Positions 15,078-22,976 of a stretch of DNA of 22,976 nucleotides are shown here, piece after piece. The stretch spans positions 1-22,976 of the forward strand of contig JAILNJ010000113.1 of assembly GCA_024691665.1 (NCBI GenBank). Reading direction: 5' to 3'. This stretch comes from Gammaproteobacteria bacterium. GTDB lineage: Bacteria > Bacillota_I > Bacilli_A > Izemoplasmatales > UBA1188. The notes under the pieces are model-generated. The model made no database searches. It had not been told where the DNA came from and saw only the letters and a list, made by a program, of their open reading frames with translations. The number at the start of each line of letters is the position of its first letter. Positions within the stretch are counted from its first letter, which is position 1. The position numbers were made by a program, and so were the translations under genes.

Positions 15078-15479
15078 ATGGCTAAGATAGCAAAGAAGGA
15101 TTTTACAGGAACTGGTAGAAGAAAAAGTTCTGTAGCAAGAGTTATTCTTGTTCCTGGTACAGGTGTTATAACAATTAACGGACGTGAATTCGAAGAATAC
15201 ATTCCAAATGGACTTTCTAGATTAGACGTTCTTCAACCAATGGTTGCTACTGAAACTGCTACTACACTTGATGTTATTGCATCAGTTGATGGCGGCGGAA
15301 TCACTGGTCAAGCAGGTGCAATCCGTTTAGGTATCGCAAGAGCTTTACTCAAGGTTAACCCTGAGTACAGAAAAGTTCTTAAACCTCTTGGATTCTTAAC
15401 TCGTGACCCTAGAGCTGTTGAAAGAAAGAAACCTGGTCTTAAGAAAGCTAGACGTGCTCCTCAATTCAGCAAACGTTAG
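15078..15479 (+). CDS. rpsI: 30S ribosomal protein S9
   Basis: Small-subunit protein whose C-terminal tail reaches the P-site tRNA anticodon loop. The 133 residues match the family. Markers are GTGRRKSSVARV at the start, VDGGGITGQAGAIRLGIARALL in the middle, and the basic tail ending KKARRAPQFSKR with the invariant Lys-Arg end. AGGAGG begins in the rplM stop region, so translation of the pair is coupled. A terminator follows at once. Confidence 0.98.
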   Translation: MAKIAKKDFTGTGRRKSSVARVILVPGTGVITINGREFEEYIPNGLSRLDVLQPMVATETATTLDVIASVDGGGITGQAGAIRLGIARALLKVNPEYRKVLKPLGFLTRDPRAVERKKPGLKKARRAPQFSKR

Positions 15480-15489
15480 TTATATAAAG

Positions 15490-15513
15490 AATGCCCAAAT
15501 TGGGCATTTTTTA
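15490..15513 (+). terminator. terminator of rplM-rpsI
   Basis: AATGCCC (15490-15496) pairs with GGGCATT (15502-15508) across a 5-nt AAATT loop, followed by five more T residues. It lies 10 nt after the rpsI stop and separates this operon from rpoBC. Confidence 0.92.
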
Positions 15514-15646
15514 TTGCAAAAATTTGTCAAAAATCATAGTAAAAATAGATTATTTTAATAATAGATTTATAGGTATATTTATACTATTTTTAATATTGAT
15601 TAATTATTAATATTTTAATATAAATAAATATTTATATAAAAAGTTG
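15514..15646 (+). other. A/T-rich spacer upstream of the rpoBC promoter
   Basis: Almost pure A/T with no open frame of note and no RNA gene that I can recognise. The part just upstream of 15647 has A- and T-tracts typical of an UP element that would boost the rpoBC promoter. The ATTAATTA-like repeats look like composition effects. Confidence 0.4.
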
Positions 15647-15675
15647 TTGACTATTTGACAAATATGGTATATATT
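15647..15675 (+). promoter_or_regulatory. rpoBC promoter
   Basis: TTGACT (15647-15652), a 17-bp spacer, TATATT (15670-15675). An overlapping perfect TTGACA (15655-15660) pairs with TAAATT at 17 bp and may form a second, weaker start. The leader to the TTG start is about 80 nt. Confidence 0.72.
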
Positions 15676-15701
15676 TATAAATTGCGGTAAAATGTGCGCT
15701 T

Positions 15702-15724
15702 TATTAATTATTAATTAATTAATA
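15702..15724 (+). repeat. A/T hairpin in the rpoB leader
   Basis: TATTAATTA (15702-15710) pairs with TAATTAATA (15716-15724) across TTAAT. It is bracketed by AAAATGT and GCGTTTT segments that can extend the structure. All-A/T pairing makes it weak, and its function is unknown. Confidence 0.4.
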
Positions 15725-15762
15725 TAGGCGTTTTATCAGTATAAATAAGAGAGGTAGACACG

Positions 15763-18700
15763 TTGTACAGTTTAGTAAAATATGGAAAGAAACACGTAAG
15801 AAGAAATTTCCGTCAAGCAAAACACATTCTTGAACTCCCTAACTTAATCGAGAACCAACTTGATTCTTTCAAAGAATTCACAGAAGTTGGCTTAAAAGAA
15901 TTGTTTGAAGACATCTCTCCGGTTACTCACCTTTATGGCCCTAACCAAGAGAAGAGAATTGAACTTTATTTTAATGGTTATCATTTTGATGAACCTAAGT
16001 ATTCAATTCTTGAGTGTAAAGAAAGAGAAACATCTTACACTAAGTCTTTAAGATGCGAAGTTCAATTACACATTTCTGAAACTGGTGAAGTAAAAGAAAA
16101 CAAGAATGTATTCATGGCAGATTTCCCTTGGATGACTCCAACTGGTACATTCATCATCAATGGTGCAGAAAGAGTAGTAGTTAACCAAATCATTAGATCT
16201 TCTGGTGTTTTATTCAAAGAAGAAGTTGATAGTAAACTTGGTAAATCTACTATCATCGGTCAAGTAATCCCTACAAGAGGTGCATGGATTGAATTTGAAA
16301 CTGGTTCAAAGGATATCTTATACGCTAAAGTAGATAGATCTAAAAAGATTTATCTTCCTGAATTCTTAAAATCTATCGGTATTGAAACACACGATATGAT
16401 GAAAGAATTATTTGGCGCAACTGAACTCTTAGTTAAGACTCTTGAAAAAGATCCATCTAAGGATTATGAAGAAGCTATGAAGAACCTTTATATGAAGGTT
16501 AAGGGCGACGACATCCCAGTTGAAGGTGTTAAGAACTATCTTCAATCTCATTTAATGGATCACAGAAGATACGACCTTATGGAAGTTGGTCGTTATAAAT
16601 TCAACAAGAAACTCGACTTCGTTGAAAGAGCTTTAGGTAACTATTTAGCTAAAGATTACGTAATCACAGCTAAACATGATGAAACTCATGATCAAGAAGA
16701 AATGGTTCTTGCTAAAGGTACTTATGTAGATAAGGACATTGCTAAGATCTTAAGAGACAATAGAACTGACTTTAGAAGAGTATTAAAACTTGATAAGGAA
16801 TTAAGAAACGAAATGGATCTTGAACCAACTATGGTTGAAGAAATTCAAGTTTATACTGCTGCTAACCCACTTAACATCGTTAAAATTGTTGGTTCATATT
16901 TCGAAGAAGAAAGACAATATATCACAACATCTGATATGATTGCTGCTACATCTTATTGGTTAAACCTCTTTGATCACGTTGGTCATTATGATGACGTTGA
17001 TAACTTAGCCAACAGAAGACTCCGTTTAACTGGTGAATTATTATCTAACCAAATCAGAGTTGGTCTTGCTAAGCTTGAAAAGAGCATCCTTGAAAAGATG
17101 ACTACTAAAGATCCTAACGATATGACAGCTCAAAACTTAATAAACATCAAACCTCTCCAATCAGCTATAAAGGATTTCTTTGGTTCAAGTCAGTTATCAC
17201 AATTCATGGCTCAAACTAACCCACTAGATGAAATCACTCACAAGAGAAGAATGTCAGCTTTAGGTCCAGGTGGAATCACTAGAGATAGAGCTGGTATCGA
17301 AGTCAGAGACGTACACCCTACTCACTATGGTAGAATTTGTCCTATCGAAACACCTGAAGGACAAAACATTGGTCTTATCACTTCGCTCGCTACATACGCT
17401 AAGGTTAATAAATATGGTTTCATCATGACTCCATACTATAAAGTTGTTAATGGTATCGTTACTGATGAACATATCTATATGACAGCTGATGAAGAAGCTG
17501 AACACTATATTGCAGAAGCAAACACTGAACTAAATGATGATTGTTCATTCAAGCATGACAGAATCTATGCTAGACATGACCAAGAAACAGCTCTCTATCC
17601 AAAGGAAATGATAGACTACATGGACGTTTCACCAAAACAAATTATGTCTGTATCAGCATCTTGTATTCCATTCCTTGAACACGATGATGCTAACAGAACA
17701 CTTATGGGTTCTAACATGCAACGTCAATCAATTCCACTACTTAAGCCTCAAGCTCCATTTGTAGGAACTGGTATCGAATATAGGGCTGCACACGATTCAG
17801 GCGTAGCTTGTATCTGTGAAGATGACGGTATCGTTGAATATGTTGATGGTCTTGAAGTTAAAGTAAGACAAGACAAAGATGGTGAATTAAAAGTTTATAA
17901 ACTCAATAAATTCATCCGTTCTAACCAAGGTACTTGCGTTAACCAAACACCAATCGTTGAAATCGGTGAAAAAGTTGCTAAAGGTGATATTCTCGCAGAT
18001 GGTCCATCTATGGATCAAGGCGAACTCGCTTTAGGTAGAAACGTTTTAATCGGATTCATGACTTGGGAAGGTTATAACTACGAAGATGCTGTAGTTATGA
18101 ATGAAAACTTAGTTAAGAACGATGTTTATACATCTATCCATATTGAAAGATATGAAATCCAAGCTAGAGATACTAAACTTGGTAAAGAAGAAATCACAAG
18201 AGAAATCCCTAACGCTAGTGACGCTATCAAACGTCAACTTGATGCTGATGGAATTGTTATCCCAGGCTCACTCGTTAAAGAAGGTGATATCTTAGTAGGT
18301 AAGATTACACCAAAGGGTGTATCTGATCCAACTGGTGAAGAAAGATTATTACTTGCTATCTTCGGTGCTAAATCAAGAGATGTACGTGATACATCACTTA
18401 AAGTTCCACATGGTGGAGAAGGTATCGTTCAAGCAGTAAGACATTTCACTAGAGAAAATGATAAAGAATTAATCTCTGGTGTAAATGAAGTAGTAAGAGT
18501 ATATATTGTACAAAAGAGAAAGATTCGTGTCGGTGATAAGATGTCAGGACGTCATGGTAACAAAGGTGTTATTTCAAACATCCTACCACAAGAGGATATG
18601 CCATTCCTCGCTGATGGTACACCACTAGATATCCTTTTAAACCCTCAAGGTGTTCCATCTCGTATGAACATCGGTCAGGTTCTTGAAGTTCATCTAGGTA

Positions 18701-19287
18701 TGGCTTGTAGAAAGCTTGGTGTACTCGCTGCAACAGAAGTCTTTGACTGCTGCCGTGATGAAGACTTAGAAGCTATGATGGCTGAAGCAGGTATGTCACC
18801 TGATGGAAAAGTTGAAGTATATGATGGTAGAACTGGTGATAAGTTCGATAACAGAATCACAGTTGGTGTTATGTACATGATCAAACTTGACCACATGGTT
18901 GATGACAAACTTCATGCTAGATCTGTTGGTCCATATGTTCTTGTAACTCAACAACCTATTGGTGGTAAGGCACAAAACGGTGGACAAAGATTTGGTGAAA
19001 TGGAAGTTTGGGCCCTTGAAGCTTATGGAGCTGCATACACACTCCAAGAAATGCTCACTATCAAATCAGATGATATCTTAGGACGTAATAAAGTTTATAG
19101 AGCTATCACTGAAGGTAAAGAAATTCCTGAACCTAACCTACCTGAATCATTCAGAGTATTAACAAGAGAACTTAGATCTCTCGGTATCTTCGTAGAACTT
19201 AAGGATGCGAAGACTGGTGAGAACGTAGTTGATAAATCATTAGTAGATGAAGAAACAGATAACTTCATCAAGAAAAACCATGTCTAG
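15763..19287 (+). CDS. rpoB: DNA-directed RNA polymerase subunit beta
   Basis: Catalytic-core subunit of RNA polymerase. The 1174 residues fit the short Firmicutes form without the large insertions of E. coli. Landmarks: N-terminal ELPNLIENQLDSFKEF; the rifampicin region from GSSQLSQFM through ITHKRRMSALGPGG; HPTHYGRICPIETPEG; the active-centre lysines Lys926 and Lys934 in GDKMSGRHGNKG; and the C-terminal GGKAQNGGQRFGEMEVWALEAYGAAYTL block. Translation starts at TTG 15763, with GAGAGG about 8 nt ahead; no in-frame ATG fits the conserved N-terminus. Ala483 replaces the nearly invariant Asp of the rifampicin pocket (E. coli Asp516). The gene starts its own operon instead of following rplJ-rplL, and rpoC follows after 11 nt. 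Confidence 0.98.
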   Translation: MYSLVKYGKKHVRRNFRQAKHILELPNLIENQLDSFKEFTEVGLKELFEDISPVTHLYGPNQEKRIELYFNGYHFDEPKYSILECKERETSYTKSLRCEVQLHISETGEVKENKNVFMADFPWMTPTGTFIINGAERVVVNQIIRSSGVLFKEEVDSKLGKSTIIGQVIPTRGAWIEFETGSKDILYAKVDRSKKIYLPEFLKSIGIETHDMMKELFGATELLVKTLEKDPSKDYEEAMKNLYMKVKGDDIPVEGVKNYLQSHLMDHRRYDLMEVGRYKFNKKLDFVERALGNYLAKDYVITAKHDETHDQEEMVLAKGTYVDKDIAKILRDNRTDFRRVLKLDKELRNEMDLEPTMVEEIQVYTAANPLNIVKIVGSYFEEERQYITTSDMIAATSYWLNLFDHVGHYDDVDNLANRRLRLTGELLSNQIRVGLAKLEKSILEKMTTKDPNDMTAQNLINIKPLQSAIKDFFGSSQLSQFMAQTNPLDEITHKRRMSALGPGGITRDRAGIEVRDVHPTHYGRICPIETPEGQNIGLITSLATYAKVNKYGFIMTPYYKVVNGIVTDEHIYMTADEEAEHYIAEANTELNDDCSFKHDRIYARHDQETALYPKEMIDYMDVSPKQIMSVSASCIPFLEHDDANRTLMGSNMQRQSIPLLKPQAPFVGTGIEYRAAHDSGVACICEDDGIVEYVDGLEVKVRQDKDGELKVYKLNKFIRSNQGTCVNQTPIVEIGEKVAKGDILADGPSMDQGELALGRNVLIGFMTWEGYNYEDAVVMNENLVKNDVYTSIHIERYEIQARDTKLGKEEITREIPNASDAIKRQLDADGIVIPGSLVKEGDILVGKITPKGVSDPTGEERLLLAIFGAKSRDVRDTSLKVPHGGEGIVQAVRHFTRENDKELISGVNEVVRVYIVQKRKIRVGDKMSGRHGNKGVISNILPQEDMPFLADGTPLDILLNPQGVPSRMNIGQVLEVHLGMACRKLGVLAATEVFDCCRDEDLEAMMAEAGMSPDGKVEVYDGRTGDKFDNRITVGVMYMIKLDHMVDDKLHARSVGPYVLVTQQPIGGKAQNGGQRFGEMEVWALEAYGAAYTLQEMLTIKSDDILGRNKVYRAITEGKEIPEPNLPESFRVLTRELRSLGIFVELKDAKTGENVVDKSLVDEETDNFIKKNHV

Positions 19288-19298
19288 GAGGTTAAAAA

Positions 19299-22200
19299 AT
19301 GAGTCAAAAATATTCATATTTAAAAATCAGACTTGCTAACCCTGAAGAAATTGAAAAGTGGTCTTCTGGAGAAGTTATTAATGCAGAAACAATCAACTAT
19401 AGAACATTAAAACCTGAACGTGGCGGTTTATTTGCAGAAGAAATCTTTGGTCCAACTAAAGACTATCAATGCGCATGTGCTCAAAGAAGCAAAAAGAACG
19501 TTACATATGAAAACAAGAAATGTCCTATTTGTGGTGTAGAAATCACTGAATCAAGAGTAAGAAGAGAAAGAATGGGTCATATCAAACTCGCAGCTCCAGT
19601 AGTTCACAGTTGGTATTTAAAGAGTACTCCTTCTAAACTTGCTTTACTTCTTGATATGAAGACATCTGATCTTGAATCAGTTGTAAGATATGCATCATAT
19701 ATCGTTGTTGAACCAGGCGAAACTGATCTTGGTTACAAACAATTACTTCAAGAATTTGAACTTTATCAAGCTATTTCTAAATGGGGTAACTCATTTACTG
19801 CACTTAAGGGTGCTGAAGCTGTTAAGTATATGCTTAAGAAGCTTGACCTTGAAAAGGAAGTTCTTGAACTTAGAAAAGAATTAAAGAGCTCTTCTAAACA
19901 AAAGAGAGAAAAAGTTATTAAGAGACTTGAAGTTGTTGAAGACTTAAAGAACTCTGATAACAGACCTACATCAATGGTACTTGATGTACTCCCAGTTATT
20001 CCACCAGATCTAAGACCTATGGTTCAACTTGATGGTGGTAGATTCGCTACAACTGGTTTAAATGATCTTTATAGAAAGATTATCAACAGAAATAATCGTC
20101 TTAAAGATTATAAGAAAAAGAATACTCCAGACTTAATCGTTAACAACGAAAAGAGATTACTCCAAGACGCTGTTGATGATTTAATTGATAACTCAAAGAG
20201 TAAGAGAAAGAGTGCAAACGAAAGACAACATCCTAAGAAAGGTTTATCTGACCAATTAAGAGGTAAACAAGGTCGTTTCAGACAAAACCTTCTTGGTAAG
20301 AGAGTTGACTACTCAGGACGTTCAGTTATCGTCGTTGGACCAACTCTTAGAATGCATCAATGTGGTGTACCAAGAGAAATGGCTCTTACACTCTTCAAGC
20401 CTTTCGTTATTAGAGACCTTCTTGATAGAGGCGTAGCTGAAAACATTAGAAAGGCTAAAACAATGATTGAAAACAAGGATGATAAGATTTGGGCATCTTT
20501 AGAAAAGGTTGTTCTCGAACATCCAGTACTCTTAAACCGTGCCCCGACTCTTCACAGACTTGGTATTCAAGCATTTGAACCAATCCTAATTGATGGTAAG
20601 GCTATCCAACTTCACCCACTCGCATGTCCAGCCTTCAACGCTGACTTCGATGGTGACCAAATGCCTATCCACGTTCCACTATCAGAAGAAGCTCAAGCTG
20701 AAGCTAGAATCATGATGCTTGCTTCAAATAATATCCTTAACCCTCGTGACGGTAAACCTGTCGCAACTCCTTCACAAGATATGGTTCTTGGTAACTATTA
20801 CTTAACACAAGAAATGGCTGGTGAACCAGGTGAAGGTAGAGTATTTAAGGATATTAACGAAGCTCAAATGGCATATGAACTTGGTGAAATTACTCTTCAC
20901 ACAAGAATTGCCTTCAAAGCTGAAAGCTTCCCTTATATGACTCCATATTCTCATAATGATGACTTCCTCATCACTACATATGGTAAAGTTGTATTCAACA
21001 CAATCCTCTCTAAAGGATTCCCATACTTAAATGAACCTTCAACTGAAAACTTAACTGGTCAAACTCCAGACAAGTATTTCTGTCCAATGGGTAAAGATAT
21101 CAAAGAATTCATCAAGGAACTCGACCAAAAGAGACTTGATCAATACAATGAAGATATTAGAACTAAAGGTAAATCAGATTTAAATTCTAAAGGTGTATGC
21201 GTTCCATTTAAGAAAGGCTTCCTTGGAAAGATTATTTCTGAAACATTCAAGAGATATAAATCAAGTGAAACTTCTAAGATGCTTGATAGAATGAAAGACT
21301 TAGGTTTCAAATATTGTACTAAATCAGGTGTTACAGTTTGTGCATTTGATATTCAAGTATACAAAGGTAAGAAAGAAATCGTTGAAGCTGCTCAAGCTAA
21401 AGTTGACCAAATCAATGAAGATTTCGAACTTGGTTTAATGACTGAAAGTCAAAGACATGAAGCTATCACTGGTAATGGTGGTGTTTGGGATGAAGCAAAT
21501 AAGAAAGTTACTAAGAACCTTATTTCTGACCTCGAACTCAATCACTCTGACAACCATACATACATGATGTATGACTCAGGTGCCCGTGGTAAAGCATCTA
21601 ACTATACACAACTTTCTGGTATGCGTGGTCTTATGAACGATACTAAGGGTCAAGCAATTGAAACTCCAGTTACATCTTGTTTCCGTGAAGGTATCACAAT
21701 GAGAGAATTCTTCATTTCATCTCACGGTTCAAGAAAAGGTTCTACAGATACAGCCTTAAAGACTGCGGACTCTGGTTACTTAACTAGACGTCTAGTTGAC
21801 GTATCACAAGAAGTAGTTGTAAGAGAATATGACTGTGGCACTGATAGAGGTGTTATGGTTAGTGAAGTTCTTGATGATGATGGAAAAGTAATTCAATCAC
21901 TCGAAGATAGAACTATTGGTAGATTCACTTATAAAGAATTAACTGATCCACAAACTGGTGAAGTATTACTTGAAAAGGGTGAATATATCACTGAAGATAA
22001 AGCTAAACTCTTTAAAGCTCATGGAATTAAAGAAGTTGGTATTAGAACTGTATGTACATGTAATTCTAAGAATGGTATTTGTGTAAAGTGCTATGGTAGA
22101 AATATGGCTACATCTGATATCGTTGAAGTTGGTGAAGCTGTAGGTGTTATCGCATCTCAATCAATCGGTGAACCAGGTACCCAACTTACAATGCGTACAT

Positions 22201-22976
22201 TCCATACTGGTGGTCTAGCCGGTGGTGATATCACATCAGGTCTTCCAAGAGTTCAAGAATTATTCGAAGCTAGAACTCCAAAAGGTGAAGCTGTTATCTC
22301 TGAAATCACTGGTAAAGTTGTAGAACTTACAGAAACTCACGCTGTTATTAAGGGTGCAGTTGCTGAAAGAACATACACTTTAAAACAAGGTTATAAAGTA
22401 CTTGTTAATAAGGGTGATATTGTAGTTGCTGGTCAACCTCTAACTAAAGGTTCTATCAACTTAAAAGACTTACTTAGAATCACTAATGTTGAAACAGTTC
22501 AACAATATATTATTAAAGAAGTTCAAAAGGTATACGCAAAAGAAGGTGTACCAATCAATGATAAGCATATTGAAATTATCGTTCATCAAATGACTAAGAG
22601 ATTAAATGTTAAGCTTGAAGGTGACACTAAGTTACTCCCAGGACAACTTATCTCTTCTAACCAATATGCAGAAGCTAACCAAGAAGCATTACTCTCTGGT
22701 GGTAAACCAGCTGTAGCAATCCCAGTATTACTAGGTATTACTAAGGCTGCATTAAAGAGTGATTCATTCTTAAGTGCTGCATCATTCCAAGAAACTACAA
22801 GAGTATTAACTGAAGCTGCTATCCGTGGTCAAATCGATACTCTACAAGGTTTAAAGGAAAATGTAATTATTGGTGGTCTTATTCCTGCCGGTACTGGTAT
22901 CTTAAAAGATACTAGATTCGAATACGAAGGAAAACAAAAAGAAGAAGCTGTTGATGACACTAACTTCGAGGACTTC
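19299..22976 (+). CDS. rpoC: DNA-directed RNA polymerase subunit beta' (3' partial)
   Basis: The frame is open from the ATG at 19299 to the window end: 1226 residues with no stop seen. AGGAGG overlaps the rpoB stop (TAGGAGG), 7 nt before the ATG. The N-terminal zinc ribbon uses Cys58, Cys60, Cys75 and Cys78; the gap between the pairs is 14 residues against 12 in E. coli. The Mg-binding triad is Asp449, Asp451 and Asp453 in NADFDGD. LLGKRVDYSGRSVIVVGP precedes it, and a bridge-helix/trigger-loop block (TALKTADSGYLTRRLVDVSQ) follows. The second zinc site is Cys846, Cys921, Cys928 and Cys931, with E. coli-like spacing. Near the end AASFQETTRVLTEAAIRG is present, so only the short C-terminal tail is missing. 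The residues after NADFDGDQM are Pro-Ile where Ala-Val is usual. Confidence 0.98.
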   Translation, partial: MSQKYSYLKIRLANPEEIEKWSSGEVINAETINYRTLKPERGGLFAEEIFGPTKDYQCACAQRSKKNVTYENKKCPICGVEITESRVRRERMGHIKLAAPVVHSWYLKSTPSKLALLLDMKTSDLESVVRYASYIVVEPGETDLGYKQLLQEFELYQAISKWGNSFTALKGAEAVKYMLKKLDLEKEVLELRKELKSSSKQKREKVIKRLEVVEDLKNSDNRPTSMVLDVLPVIPPDLRPMVQLDGGRFATTGLNDLYRKIINRNNRLKDYKKKNTPDLIVNNEKRLLQDAVDDLIDNSKSKRKSANERQHPKKGLSDQLRGKQGRFRQNLLGKRVDYSGRSVIVVGPTLRMHQCGVPREMALTLFKPFVIRDLLDRGVAENIRKAKTMIENKDDKIWASLEKVVLEHPVLLNRAPTLHRLGIQAFEPILIDGKAIQLHPLACPAFNADFDGDQMPIHVPLSEEAQAEARIMMLASNNILNPRDGKPVATPSQDMVLGNYYLTQEMAGEPGEGRVFKDINEAQMAYELGEITLHTRIAFKAESFPYMTPYSHNDDFLITTYGKVVFNTILSKGFPYLNEPSTENLTGQTPDKYFCPMGKDIKEFIKELDQKRLDQYNEDIRTKGKSDLNSKGVCVPFKKGFLGKIISETFKRYKSSETSKMLDRMKDLGFKYCTKSGVTVCAFDIQVYKGKKEIVEAAQAKVDQINEDFELGLMTESQRHEAITGNGGVWDEANKKVTKNLISDLELNHSDNHTYMMYDSGARGKASNYTQLSGMRGLMNDTKGQAIETPVTSCFREGITMREFFISSHGSRKGSTDTALKTADSGYLTRRLVDVSQEVVVREYDCGTDRGVMVSEVLDDDGKVIQSLEDRTIGRFTYKELTDPQTGEVLLEKGEYITEDKAKLFKAHGIKEVGIRTVCTCNSKNGICVKCYGRNMATSDIVEVGEAVGVIASQSIGEPGTQLTMRTFHTGGLAGGDITSGLPRVQELFEARTPKGEAVISEITGKVVELTETHAVIKGAVAERTYTLKQGYKVLVNKGDIVVAGQPLTKGSINLKDLLRITNVETVQQYIIKEVQKVYAKEGVPINDKHIEIIVHQMTKRLNVKLEGDTKLLPGQLISSNQYAEANQEALLSGGKPAVAIPVLLGITKAALKSDSFLSAASFQETTRVLTEAAIRGQIDTLQGLKENVIIGGLIPAGTGILKDTRFEYEGKQKEEAVDDTNFEDF

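Noticed and set aside
15600..15735. ATTAATTA-like repeats as iterons or an origin
   Set aside because: No DnaA boxes or regular unit length; the repeats are explained by composition and one leader hairpin.
17260..17505. Minus-strand open frames inside rpoB (also 16062-16256, 18690-18908, 18796-19047)
   Set aside because: They are antisense to conserved coding sequence, lack ribosome binding sites and resemble no family.
1..22976. Mobile element, CRISPR array, tRNA or rRNA gene
   Set aside because: I saw no transposase or integrase, no repeat-spacer pattern and no cloverleaf or rRNA-like sequence in the intergenic regions, which are all short.

Overview
The window comes from a low-GC Gram-positive bacterium. 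Coding regions are A+T-rich and use AGA-type arginine codons. Nearly every gene has a strong AGGAG-type ribosome binding site, intrinsic terminators carry U-tracts, and the solute-binding proteins are lipoproteins. TGA serves as a stop (end of the gene at 2660-4228) and tryptophan is always TGG, so the genetic code is the standard one, not the Mycoplasma code. The small RpoB, the RpoC and the general gene set fit Bacilli of the Erysipelotrichales, Acholeplasmatales or RF39 type. That placement is inference. The content is chromosomal and mostly housekeeping: I see no mobile element, CRISPR array, rRNA or tRNA gene.

Layout. (1) 1-1280, plus strand: the 3' part of an XRE-cupin regulator, then tpiA. 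(2) 1488-4228, minus strand: a translationally coupled two-gene redox operon, a ferredoxin-type flavin reductase with a C-terminal [2Fe-2S] domain and a CrtI-like FAD oxidoreductase. The substrate is unknown. (3) 4365-4967, minus: rpsD with its own extended -10 promoter and a ~160-nt structured leader. (4) 5329-11388, plus: an ABC importer made of two paralogous binding lipoproteins (~64% identical, gapless), one fused two-domain permease and one ATPase. Each lipoprotein gene has its own promoter, and the second promoter carries a cre/LacI-like operator. (5) 11473-14475, plus: thiI-pepF. (6) 14638-15479, plus: rplM-rpsI, with a leader hairpin that can hide the ribosome binding site. (7) 15763-22976, plus: rpoB-rpoC, with rpoC running off the window end.

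How the parts work together. Regions 3, 6 and 7 belong to translation and transcription. Ribosomal-protein leader control is likely for rpsD and possible for rplM. Region 4 is one import system in which the binding proteins can be made in excess over the membrane parts, through separate promoters and a hairpin between the second lipoprotein gene and the permease gene. Region 2 looks like a self-contained electron chain: NAD(P)H to FAD, to [2Fe-2S], to the partner flavoprotein, to an unidentified substrate.

I found no clearly new multi-gene system. The best candidates for a second look are the redox pair, the duplicated receptor genes with the cre-like site, a naturally altered rifampicin pocket in RpoB, and the rpsD leader.
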